A stretch of 30,531 nucleotides of DNA, taken from an uncultured Mycoplasmatota bacterium. GTDB lineage: Bacteria; Bacillota_I; Bacilli_A; Mycoplasmatales; Mycoplasmoidaceae. The notes under the pieces are model-generated. The model searched no databases. It saw only the letters and a list, made by a program, of their open reading frames with translations, and was not told the DNA's origin. Both the position numbers and the translations under genes were made by a program. This document shows, piece after piece, positions 16,301-22,650 of the stretch (positions within the stretch are counted from its first letter, which is position 1; every line of letters starts with the position of its first letter). Where the stretch lies: the NCBI GenBank assembly GCA_949527715.1, contig CATEWF010000005.1, positions 1 through 30,531 on the forward strand, read 5' to 3'.

Positions 16301-18184
16301 TTGGAAAAACTCTATAAAGATAGAAACAGAACCTTAGTTGATTTGGAACTTCAATATCTTGCAGAAGTCAAGAATGTTGAAAGAAGCATTTGGGATAGAC
16401 AAATGGAAATCAAACAACAAGTTGAAGAGTTCAATCAAGCAAAATATGAGTTCCATCTTGATTTCAATATAAGAGAAAATCCTCCTATTAATGAGTATGT
16501 AGATAACCTTGTTGATTACTATAATAGATTACTTGAATCTCAAAAACAATATGTTGAGAAGAAGAAACAACTTGACAAGGAAACTGAGAATGAGAATTAT
16601 AATAGAGAACAAGATGATTACTACACTCAATACAAAGAAAGAGGACAGTTCTATTCTGATTGGTTGTCTAACCAGAATGATATGCTTGAAGAATCATTGA
16701 AGAGTGGTATAATTACCCAAACTCAATATGATGAAATGAGAAAGGAAAATCAAGCTAAGGCTGACCAATATCTTGAAGATGAAAGACAGAAATATATTGA
16801 TAATCTTGAACAATCCGATAAAGACCATAACAATCGGATGCAACAGATTGAATGGAATGCACAGCAAGAAATTGCAAACCTTGTTAAATCTCACTTCAAT
16901 GAACAAATCAATATATATAAGGAATATTATTCTGAATTGGAACAACTTACTGAGAAAAATACTAATAGAAATACAAGTCAGATAGGAATAATCAATTTCA
17001 AGAAAGAAAAAGAAAACCTTAAAAATAGTAAAGAAGCCTATGAACAAATGTTCAGGGATATTGAGGAAGAGTATAAGAAACTTCAACAGTCATTTGATAA
17101 CAATGAGATTTCATTCAATGATTTCAGATTAGCCAAAAAAGAACTTGATTCACTTGCTAATGATGTCAAGGATAAAGTTGCAAAAACTGACCAAGACTTA
17201 AAGAAATTATTTACTACTGTTATGCAGTCTGTAATGCAATCAACACAACAGTATGTACAAGCATTCTCTTCAATTTGGTCAAGCATATTCTCATTAATGC
17301 AAATGTCTTTGGACAATGAGGAAAGAAGATTGGAAAGAGAACAGGAAATCCTTGATGAAGAATATGATATGCTTCAAGAGCAGTATGAAAAACAAGAAGA
17401 ACTTGAAAAAAGACATACTGACAAAATCAATGACATTGAGGGTGAATTAAAAAATGCGAGAGGTGATAGACGGCAACATTTGATTGACCAATTAACTCAA
17501 GAAAGAGAAGCACAGATTAAAGCTCTTAACAATGAGAGGGAAATCGAAAAGGAAAAGGAAAGAAATCAGAAGAAACAAGAGCAACTTGAAAAACAACAGG
17601 CTGCATTGGAAAAGAAACGTTGGGAACAAAACAAGAAAAATCAGATTGTTCAAGCAACAATAAATACTTTCACAGCAGTTAGTAATGCTCTTGCAGTTCA
17701 ACCTTGGTTCGTTGGTCTTGCATTATCAGCAGTTGCATTGGGTCTTGGTATGGCAAATGTCGCAAAGATTAAAGCACAGAAATATTATGCTGACGGTGGT
17801 TTATTAACTGGTAAACCTCATAGTCAAGGTGGTATAAAAATCCCTGGTACTGGTATTGAAGTTGAGGGTCAAGAATATGTTGTCAATAAAGTTTCAACAA
17901 AATACAATCAACCACTCATCGAATATATCAATAGCAAACGCAGACCAATAACAAAAGATGATTTAATGTCATTCTATGACAATGGCAATACTTCATTAAT
18001 AAATAAAAATATGAAAACGAAGTTTGCAGATGGTGGACAATTACCTACTATGGAGGGTATTGATGTCAGAGATATAGTTAATTATCAGCAACCACAAGAC
18101 AATGCACAATATGTTGTTTCAGTAGTTGATATTATCAATGCCTCTGACAATGTTAAGAGAATTGAAGCACTTGCTGGATTATAA
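13331..18184 (+). CDS. tail tape measure protein
   Basis: This 1617-aa protein is long, helical and Gln/Lys/Glu-rich, with coiled coils (about 60-130 and 870-1440). Hydrophobic stretches occur at about 336-362, 586-610 and 1442-1480; the last two look membrane-active. The C-terminal YADGGLLTGKPHSQGG followed by GIEVEGQEYVVNK (from about 1485) is a signature of tape measure proteins in this phage group. The protein sets tail length; at roughly 1.5 Å per residue of helix it implies a tail near 240 nm, typical of a long siphovirus tail. Hydrophobic parts may cross the host membrane during DNA entry. It is a single gene on its own late-type motif with a perfect terminator behind it. Confidence 0.9.
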   Translation: MANDKKEFKIVINGVQESCDAVKALNKELSELDGKLKILQNAKINIKVQGNTEKKEVVSSGKSNSDNSQTQQQQALAKLQQQLAQQKAKAEALVTDEYKKQYQELLKVKAELKEQETIQKQIADGVRVQNGGYADTLQGQRAYLSELQKTFNSQKMGTEEWKKTADELLRVREFVKSIEQSTGDFRRNVGNYPSGAKELVVLFKETKENIDNSTKAINDLKNAMSNMNVGSDAYKDAAVKLAELTDELEKATKAKEELDQELGKKVSIDVGGELQYFDDLEQAAEDLKKQLQILYQEGEVGSKKWDATIKALGRVRTAVTAVDNEVNSFIGNSKGLQDTITIMNGLTSIASLGTGLMGLFGGQNEQLDETMKKFVSLTLVMNGLSQIQKQMNDQTDIFGQKFSQAWDIANKSVTKVLNAFTGGYFGKAMSNMDSLLKLTDEYGFSLDGVLRKAQQLGNALTESIGKAGSTAQAAYGRLLGELSNARPDQPVFTEEDWVELFSLDSIGELGNKYGQGMQDAMDDLKQALEDGGINVEEFQKQSEQLGKSLEVLNGSSGKLTKTLLSSGKAGQIAARGIAMVTKSIKALAASTVILLAVQVAMEAIMWIFEKIGDGVDKLTGKTDKLEKGWVDFEARANSVAESLRVLNDEISREETKGKKTSLEANIERAENLSKALEDAKNRMLEFTKAGEEINFDQDWSDAWFNDHNIKNMEEFKKQYDILVKAVAKGQDELEAAGKDKSIGGWLKSAFVLSADDARTDLAMFQETILKQMQYDINQINWDKPEEAYKKFMSIINDETNASALSNIDNIFKDDAWQQGLKVWVEQYKNFAEQLNNINATIVAQQTQLSKQIANNNAQAISDSYQRQKKLNELALQDELDAAGSNEELKESIRKKYRRIQADNEKAHNKQMESDRKAARQKALQNRITAIQSEIDLMDEGLERQKAILELEKKQSVDSAKEQGASKKTIMNIVESYNRKIVELEKQYVKDLEKLYKDRNRTLVDLELQYLAEVKNVERSIWDRQMEIKQQVEEFNQAKYEFHLDFNIRENPPINEYVDNLVDYYNRLLESQKQYVEKKKQLDKETENENYNREQDDYYTQYKERGQFYSDWLSNQNDMLEESLKSGIITQTQYDEMRKENQAKADQYLEDERQKYIDNLEQSDKDHNNRMQQIEWNAQQEIANLVKSHFNEQINIYKEYYSELEQLTEKNTNRNTSQIGIINFKKEKENLKNSKEAYEQMFRDIEEEYKKLQQSFDNNEISFNDFRLAKKELDSLANDVKDKVAKTDQDLKKLFTTVMQSVMQSTQQYVQAFSSIWSSIFSLMQMSLDNEERRLEREQEILDEEYDMLQEQYEKQEELEKRHTDKINDIEGELKNARGDRRQHLIDQLTQEREAQIKALNNEREIEKEKERNQKKQEQLEKQQAALEKKRWEQNKKNQIVQATINTFTAVSNALAVQPWFVGLALSAVALGLGMANVAKIKAQKYYADGGLLTGKPHSQGGIKIPGTGIEVEGQEYVVNKVSTKYNQPLIEYINSKRRPITKDDLMSFYDNGNTSLINKNMKTKFADGGQLPTMEGIDVRDIVNYQQPQDNAQYVVSVVDIINASDNVKRIEALAGL

Positions 18185-18190
18185 TTTAAG

Positions 18191-18223
18191 TTGGAGTAAC
18201 CATTAATTTGGTTACTCCAATTT
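18191..18223 (+). terminator. intrinsic terminator
   Basis: TTGGAGTAACCA (18191-18202) pairs perfectly with TGGTTACTCCAA (18209-18220), 12 bp with a TTAATT loop and a short TTT, just after the tape measure stop and just before the next motif. Confidence 0.65.
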
Positions 18224-18238
18224 ATGTTTATGTAAAAT
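18223..18238 (+). promoter_or_regulatory. repeated late-type promoter motif, copy 6
   Basis: TATGTTTATGTAAAAT. The motif ATG is exactly 30 nt before the GTG start at 18254, which supports both the motif and that unusual start codon. Confidence 0.55.
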
Positions 18239-18253
18239 AATAATTTAATTAAT

Positions 18254-18973
18254 GTGGAAAAGAAAAAGTCTGATTTTAATATTGTTACTATTGTAACAAA
18301 TGCCTTTGATTCATTTGTCAAAGTATTCAAGAAAAATGGAGTGGTTACAGTATCATATATACTCATTCTGTTTATGTTCTTCTATGCGTTCATAATTAAT
18401 CCAATCAATATCAGTTCAATCGTTGAGAAAGCCTTGATTGAGAATAGAAATAACATCAAAACCGACAAAGATAACTCAGTTCAGAAAAGAATGACTGCCG
18501 ATGAAGTATTAATTCCAGTAATGGAAGATATTGCAGAGAGGGAGGATGTGAGCAGAGTATTATTGTTTGAAAAACACAATAATTCACAAAACATATCTGG
18601 TATTGATTTCTTGTTCCTTTCTTCTACTTATGAATGTATTTCACCAGACGATATTGAACTTGATTACATTGGTGATTCATTCCAACGACAATATGTAACA
18701 AATTTCTTGGGTAAGGAAATACTTGGTTTGCTTAAATATAAGAAATACCTTTATTATGACCATATAGAAAATTGTAATCACACCAATCACAGATTATTAC
18801 ATAAGTTAAGAAGATTTGATGCAAAGTCAGTAATGTTAATACCATTCTTAAACGATAACAAACAACCCTTATTGATAATTGCAGTAATATCAAATAAAGG
18901 TGAAATTGATTGCAATGAAATTTATAATAAACTCAAACCATTTGAGAGTAACATTAAACAATCGTTAATGTAA
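18254..18973 (+). CDS. membrane-anchored GAF-like protein
   Basis: This 239-aa protein begins with a charged cytoplasmic segment, one transmembrane helix (about 29-49, VVTVSYILILFMFFYAFI), a linker and then an alpha/beta domain. The domain has strands VSRVLLFEKHN and KSVMLIPFLNDNKQPLLIIA resembling a GAF fold. GAF domains usually bind small ligands; here no ligand residues can be named. It opens a unit that continues with a spanin-like and a GH108-like gene, so it may serve lysis (holin or regulator) or membrane sensing. The start is GTG, since the ATG one base upstream is out of frame and closes after 14 codons. The GAF call is by pattern only. Confidence 0.5.
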   Translation: MEKKKSDFNIVTIVTNAFDSFVKVFKKNGVVTVSYILILFMFFYAFIINPINISSIVEKALIENRNNIKTDKDNSVQKRMTADEVLIPVMEDIAEREDVSRVLLFEKHNNSQNISGIDFLFLSSTYECISPDDIELDYIGDSFQRQYVTNFLGKEILGLLKYKKYLYYDHIENCNHTNHRLLHKLRRFDAKSVMLIPFLNDNKQPLLIIAVISNKGEIDCNEIYNKLKPFESNIKQSLM

Positions 18974-19438
18974 ATGAAATACTTAATGCCGATATTATTA
19001 ATATTATCAATCATACTCAATATTCATTTGTACTGTAATCCGAGAATAAAAGTAGAAAAGGAAAAGGAGATAGTAACTGATACAATCATTGAATGGAGAT
19101 ATTCAACTGATACAATATACCTTGATAAGGTAAATACAAAGTATGAATATAAATACATTACAATCAATGATACTGTTTACATTGAGAACAAGCCTCAACA
19201 TTATACTGATACTACATCAAACTACACATTTGAAGCACAAGCAGTAAAACTTGATTGGTATAAGTTGGATGTACACAAGACTGATACAGTTACACAGACT
19301 AAGATTGAATATGTTTACAATAAGGGAAATAAAAGAAAAATACACTTCAATCATGGAATACAATTTGGTGTAGGTTATGGATTAATTAATAATAAACCTG
19401 ATGTATTCATTGGTTATGGGTTTCAATTCAATTTTTAA
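18974..19438 (+). CDS. spanin-like membrane-anchored protein
   Basis: This 154-aa protein has an N-terminal hydrophobic helix (about 3-20) that can act as signal anchor. A periplasmic middle is rich in Thr/Asp/Ile/Tyr with TDT repeats (TDTIIEW, STDTIYL, HYTDTTS, KTDTVTQ). The C-terminus looks like amphipathic beta strands and ends in Phe (GIQFGVGYG and IGYGFQFNF), as outer-membrane beta proteins do. A protein tied to the inner membrane with an outer-membrane-like end would fit a spanin, which fuses the two membranes in the last step of lysis. There is no lipobox, so it is not a classic u-spanin. It starts one base after the previous stop. Confidence 0.45.
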   Translation: MKYLMPILLILSIILNIHLYCNPRIKVEKEKEIVTDTIIEWRYSTDTIYLDKVNTKYEYKYITINDTVYIENKPQHYTDTTSNYTFEAQAVKLDWYKLDVHKTDTVTQTKIEYVYNKGNKRKIHFNHGIQFGVGYGLINNKPDVFIGYGFQFNF

Positions 19439-19441
19439 TTT

Positions 19442-19882
19442 ATGATAAACGAAAGATTCAATAGTTGGTTTGAGAAAACAGACAGAAGCAATTACATTAA
19501 TGAAGTATTTAGAACTGAATATCCCTCACTTTCATTATGGAAGTCAATTGATGGTATAAAAGGTAAGGGTTCTCATTATAAGAAGAAAAATTATAAACCT
19601 CTTCCTAATGAAATTGAAGAAATCAAGAATATCTTATATAAGAATTATTATTCAAAAGTAAGAGCAGACTATTATAACAATGTTAATCTTGCTTATGTAA
19701 TTGCTGATGCTTCATTAATTTATGGGGTTGAAAAAACTATAAAGACATTACAGAGATTAATGCATATAACTGTTGATGGAATTGCAGGACGACAAACTGT
19801 TACAACTGCTAATAATTTCAATGGTTTATTAACTGCATTTGCAAAAACAATAAATATGTTTAATATAAAGAAAGTTAAATAA
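19442..19882 (+). CDS. GH108-like muramidase relative, catalytic segment missing
   Basis: The C-terminal 80 residues of this 146-aa protein match the second half of GH108 N-acetylmuramidases and its PG_binding_3 domain: ILYKNYYSKVRAD (about 67-79), a helix with AYVIADASLIYGV, then LQRLMHITVDGIAGRQTV (105-122). YPSLSLWKSIDGIKG (29-43) also fits the family. The N-terminal EGG active-site motif and the following GG-T-x-x-G-I loop are absent; only E11 in WFEKTD precedes. I infer a non-catalytic cell-wall-binding protein or a reshaped enzyme. It is located in the lysis-like block, three nt after the spanin-like gene. A true amidase is encoded at 27387. Confidence 0.6.
   Translation: MINERFNSWFEKTDRSNYINEVFRTEYPSLSLWKSIDGIKGKGSHYKKKNYKPLPNEIEEIKNILYKNYYSKVRADYYNNVNLAYVIADASLIYGVEKTIKTLQRLMHITVDGIAGRQTVTTANNFNGLLTAFAKTINMFNIKKVK
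19855..19870 (+). promoter_or_regulatory. weak copy of the late-type motif before the capsid module
   Basis: TATGTTTAATATAAAG matches the consensus in its first eight bases and imperfectly after. It lies inside the end of the preceding gene, 37 nt before the protease start. It may be a weak promoter for the capsid module, or chance in AT-rich DNA. Confidence 0.25.
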
Positions 19883-19892
19883 ATAAAATAGT

Positions 19893-20930
19893 ATGAAAAA
19901 GAAAAAGCTCAAATGCTATGATGTTACACTTGATTCTGACATTTATGCTGTTTCACTTGTAACTGAACCTGCCATAGAGAGTACATTTATTTATTTAAGT
20001 AAAGACAATAAGCAGATAATGCTTAATGAAGTGAACAAGGAAAAGAGGATAGTAATGGGTGCAGTATTAATTCCTGATTTTCCTATTTATAGAAATCAAG
20101 ATGACGAAGAGTTCTATATTCAATTTAGTAAAGACACAATAGAACAACTTGCTTACAAGTATATGGAAAGTAACCACATCAAGGATTTTACACTTCAACA
20201 TGAAGAGGATGCCTCCAATATTACCGTTGTTGAAAGTTGGATAAAAACATCAGAGAATGACAAGAGTAAAGATTATAATATTGATGTTCCAATCGGTACT
20301 TGGTTAATGGCTGCTCGAATTAATAATGATGAAGTTTGGGAAAAGGTTAAGAGTGGTGAAATGAATGGATTTTCTATTGAAGCATTTGTAAACTTACAAG
20401 AAATAAAATTAAATAAATTAATAAACGATATGGCATTAAAAAATACTAAAATGGAATCTGTCGAAATTGACAACAAGTTCTGGGATAAAATCAGAAGTAT
20501 AATTGCTGATGCACTTGGAAAAGGTGAGAAAGAACCTGAAGTTGAAGATACTGTTGGTGAAATAGTTGATGCAATTGAAGATGGTGCTGGTAGTAAAGAT
20601 TCTGAAACAAAAGTAGTTGAACAGGAAGAAGTAAAAGAGGGTGATGAAACTCCTGCTGTGGTTGTTGATGAGGAAGTTAAAGATGTTGTTGAGGCTGTTG
20701 AGGAAGTAACTGAAACACCTGCTGAAACTGCTGATGCACTTCAAGCTGTTATTGATGGACTTAATGAGGAAATCAAAAAGAAAGATGAGGAAATCGAAAC
20801 TCTCAAAAAAGAAAATGCAAAACTGAGCAAGAAACCTTCAGCAAAGCCTGTAACTAAAATGGCTTCTCAGAAACAGAATCCGAGGGATGTAATTGAAAAA
20901 TTATATGCAGGTACTTACTTCGGAAAGTAA
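19893..20930 (+). CDS. prohead protease-scaffold fusion (XkdF-like)
   Basis: This 345-aa protein carries an N-terminal XkdF-like serine protease: KRIVMGAVLIPDFPIYR (51-67), the His motif LQHE (H103), ESWI (E114), and the Ser motif GEMNGFSIEAFV (S161). These protease residues mature the prohead by cutting scaffold and capsid N-termini. From residue 180 on it is acidic, low-complexity and helical, with a coiled coil at about 285-312 (NEEIKKKDEEIETLKKENAK) and a basic C-terminal end (RDVIEKLYAGTYFGK), typical of a scaffold that contacts the capsid protein. It lies 42 nt upstream of the major capsid gene. An internal in-frame start at 20430 probably yields the scaffold alone. Confidence 0.75.
   Translation: MKKKKLKCYDVTLDSDIYAVSLVTEPAIESTFIYLSKDNKQIMLNEVNKEKRIVMGAVLIPDFPIYRNQDDEEFYIQFSKDTIEQLAYKYMESNHIKDFTLQHEEDASNITVVESWIKTSENDKSKDYNIDVPIGTWLMAARINNDEVWEKVKSGEMNGFSIEAFVNLQEIKLNKLINDMALKNTKMESVEIDNKFWDKIRSIIADALGKGEKEPEVEDTVGEIVDAIEDGAGSKDSETKVVEQEEVKEGDETPAVVVDEEVKDVVEAVEEVTETPAETADALQAVIDGLNEEIKKKDEEIETLKKENAKLSKKPSAKPVTKMASQKQNPRDVIEKLYAGTYFGK
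20430..20930 (+). CDS. nested in-frame scaffold protein (internal start)
   Basis: ATG 20430 is codon 180 of the protease-scaffold gene and falls exactly at the boundary between the two domains. The 21 nt spanning it (20415-20435) are identical to the 21 nt spanning the major capsid start (20958-20978), including the ACGATATGGCA core, and the A/T-rich sequence further upstream is also similar. The product would be 166 aa: an acidic, helical, coiled-coil scaffold ending in a basic capsid-binding tail. This is the arrangement of lambda C/Nu3, where many scaffold copies are made from an internal start of the protease gene. Initiation has not been shown, but the shared leader gives direct sequence support. 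Confidence 0.6.
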   Translation: MALKNTKMESVEIDNKFWDKIRSIIADALGKGEKEPEVEDTVGEIVDAIEDGAGSKDSETKVVEQEEVKEGDETPAVVVDEEVKDVVEAVEEVTETPAETADALQAVIDGLNEEIKKKDEEIETLKKENAKLSKKPSAKPVTKMASQKQNPRDVIEKLYAGTYFGK

Positions 20931-20972
20931 ATTAAAATAAAAGAAAATAAAGAAATTAAATTAATAAACGAT

Positions 20973-21932
20973 ATGGCAAACTTTTTAAATGTTGAAAACT
21001 TAACATATTGTGGTAAAGAGGCTAATGAAATCTTTTCTAAGATGATTTATAACCTTGATTTGGCTTCAACTGGTATCACAATGAAAGACAATGTAAAAGG
21101 TAAAGAAAAACTTTATACAGGTAAAGTTGGTGATGTATGGCAGTCATATACTTGTCCTTTCACCCCTGCTGGCGAGGCTTCATTAGCTGAATCATTCATT
21201 GAACCTGCCCGCATTAAAGTAAATATGGAAAACTGCTATGATGCATTTGATTCAACTTACTTTGTTGAACAAACTAAAATTGCATTAGACGGTGGTATTC
21301 CTCAGACTTTCTCTGATTGGTTCTTCAATGACCAGTTAATGCCCAAAATGTCAAAAGAATATCAGGAAATCTTCTGGCAAGGTGATACTGCTTATACAAA
21401 AGAAACCAAAAAGTATTTAAAAGTTACTGACGGTATCGAAAAGAAATTAAATACTGTTGATGGTGTTGCCAAAATTAATGGTGCTGCTTTCACTGCTGAT
21501 AATGTTCTTGCACAGGTTGAGGCTGCTGTTGTTAAAGCAATTGACAATGCTGCTATTAATGAAGTAGATACTGATGAGTATGTAATCTTTATGAACAAAA
21601 ATGATGTTCGTTTACTTGAAATGGCATTAGGTAAACAGAGTGCTCAAATCTTAACGACTTCTGTATTCTCTAACTTCTATCGCAATGGTGATGACATCTA
21701 TGTTCTTGGTTTCAAAGTCATCCGCACTGAACAGAGTAGAAACAGTATTATCGTTGGTCCAGTTCGCAATGTTGTGCTTGGTTATGATACTTTTGATTCT
21801 CACAATCAGTATAAATTAATTGACATGAGAGAAACAACTGGTGACAATATGTTCAGAATACTTGCATTAAGTAACATCGCTGTTGGTCTTGTATTACCTG
21901 AATTATTCGTTTATTCAAGAGTTAATGGTTAA
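20973..21932 (+). CDS. major capsid protein (HK97-like)
   Basis: This 319-aa protein follows the protease-scaffold gene, the standard order. Its beginning (ANFLNVENLTYCGKEANEIF) is followed by a stretch with WQSYTCPFTPAGEASLAE, a long central alpha/beta domain, and a C-terminal part with YVIFMNKNDVRLLEMALG and GFKVIRTEQSRNSIIVGPV. Strands such as NVVLGYDTFDSHNQYKLI close the P-domain. Length and strand order fit an HK97-fold capsid subunit. Codon use is enriched for a few codons such as GCT and GGT, as expected for a highly expressed gene. Translation would start in an A/T-rich, SD-free leader shared with the nested scaffold. Confidence 0.75.
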   Translation: MANFLNVENLTYCGKEANEIFSKMIYNLDLASTGITMKDNVKGKEKLYTGKVGDVWQSYTCPFTPAGEASLAESFIEPARIKVNMENCYDAFDSTYFVEQTKIALDGGIPQTFSDWFFNDQLMPKMSKEYQEIFWQGDTAYTKETKKYLKVTDGIEKKLNTVDGVAKINGAAFTADNVLAQVEAAVVKAIDNAAINEVDTDEYVIFMNKNDVRLLEMALGKQSAQILTTSVFSNFYRNGDDIYVLGFKVIRTEQSRNSIIVGPVRNVVLGYDTFDSHNQYKLIDMRETTGDNMFRILALSNIAVGLVLPELFVYSRVNG

Positions 21933-21954
21933 AATTAATTAACCATTAATTATT
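21922..21954 (+). terminator. hairpin overlapping the capsid stop codon
   Basis: TTAATGGTTAA (21922-21932) pairs perfectly with TTAACCATTAA (21939-21949) around an AATTAA loop. The left arm contains the TAA of the capsid gene. The following T content is low (TTATT), so it may be a leaky terminator or an mRNA 3' stabiliser between capsid and tail tube. No late-type motif follows. Confidence 0.4.
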
Positions 21955-22002
21955 GGAAATATTAAAATAAAAGTGAAATAAAAAATTAAATAGATTAATA
22001 AT

Positions 22003-22557
22003 ATGGCTGTTTGTAAATTGACAAAGGATATATTAGCAAGTTCTGTATGTGGTTACTCTCTTAAACAGATTGTGGACTTATATCTTGCAAACTATGAAGA
22101 TGTAACTGCTTCTACTATCGGTGCTCCCGCAGAAGGTGATGGTGGTGTTGAGGTTAAAACTATTACAATGAAGGCTCAATCTAAGTTCTATCATCTTCAA
22201 CCAAGTAAAGATACTGCTACATTTACTGATACTTTACAGGTAGGTGATGGTGGTTCAAAATATCGCCAGACTGAAATCACTTGGAATATTGCTGGTTCTT
22301 ATACACCTGATATGGTAGATGTACTTGATGCTCTTTCATTAGGTAAATATGTGATTGTTGCTCGTCTTTCTGACGGTTCTTATGTAATGTTTGGTCGTTT
22401 AACTCCTATGGAGGCTACCGCTGCTTCATTAGAATCTGCTGCTGAGGCTACTGGTTTCAACGGTATTGCAGTAACATTCCAAAACAACACTGTTGAAGCT
22501 CCGCTTCCTCTTTCTACCGATGCTGTTAAAACAGTGTTAAATCAAACTGGGGCTTAA
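22003..22557 (+). CDS. major tail tube protein
   Basis: This 184-aa protein has a helical start (AVCKLTKDILASSVCGYSLK), then a beta-sandwich with KTITMKAQSKFYHLQ, TDTLQVGDGG, TEITWNIAGSY, KYVIVARLSDGSYVMFG and ATGFNGIAVTFQNNT. Size, fold pattern and location directly after the capsid gene fit a tail tube protein that stacks as hexameric rings along the tape measure. Codons are biased like those of the capsid gene. The leader resembles that of the capsid gene (ATTAAATAG and ATTAATAATATGGC), suggesting a shared strong A/T-rich initiation signal. A strong terminator follows. Confidence 0.65.
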   Translation: MAVCKLTKDILASSVCGYSLKQIVDLYLANYEDVTASTIGAPAEGDGGVEVKTITMKAQSKFYHLQPSKDTATFTDTLQVGDGGSKYRQTEITWNIAGSYTPDMVDVLDALSLGKYVIVARLSDGSYVMFGRLTPMEATAASLESAAEATGFNGIAVTFQNNTVEAPLPLSTDAVKTVLNQTGA

Positions 22558-22581
22558 TAAAAAAAAATTGTTGATTATATT

Positions 22582-22618
22582 AAATGGGTTAGTCATTAAA
22601 TGATTGACCCATTTTTTT
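22582..22618 (+). terminator. strong intrinsic terminator
   Basis: AAATGGGTTAGTCA (22582-22595) pairs with TGATTGACCCATTT (22601-22614), 14 bp with two G-U pairs and a TTAAA loop, followed by a run of seven T (22612-22618). It is the best terminator in the window. It also shows that an upstream in-frame ATG at 22600 is not the start of the next gene. Confidence 0.75.
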
Positions 22619-22633
22619 ATGTTTATATTAAAT
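22618..22633 (+). promoter_or_regulatory. repeated late-type promoter motif, copy 7
   Basis: TATGTTTATATTAAAT, an exact consensus copy overlapping the last T of the terminator. The motif ATG is 32 nt before the start codon at 22651. Confidence 0.6.
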
Positions 22634-22650
22634 TAAATAAAAGTAATATA

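Noticed and set aside
22600..22650. In-frame ATG at 22600 as the start of the large appendage gene
   Set aside because: It lies inside the right arm of the terminator hairpin and the extension would translate the T-tract and the late-type motif. ATG 22651 fits the usual motif-to-start spacing.
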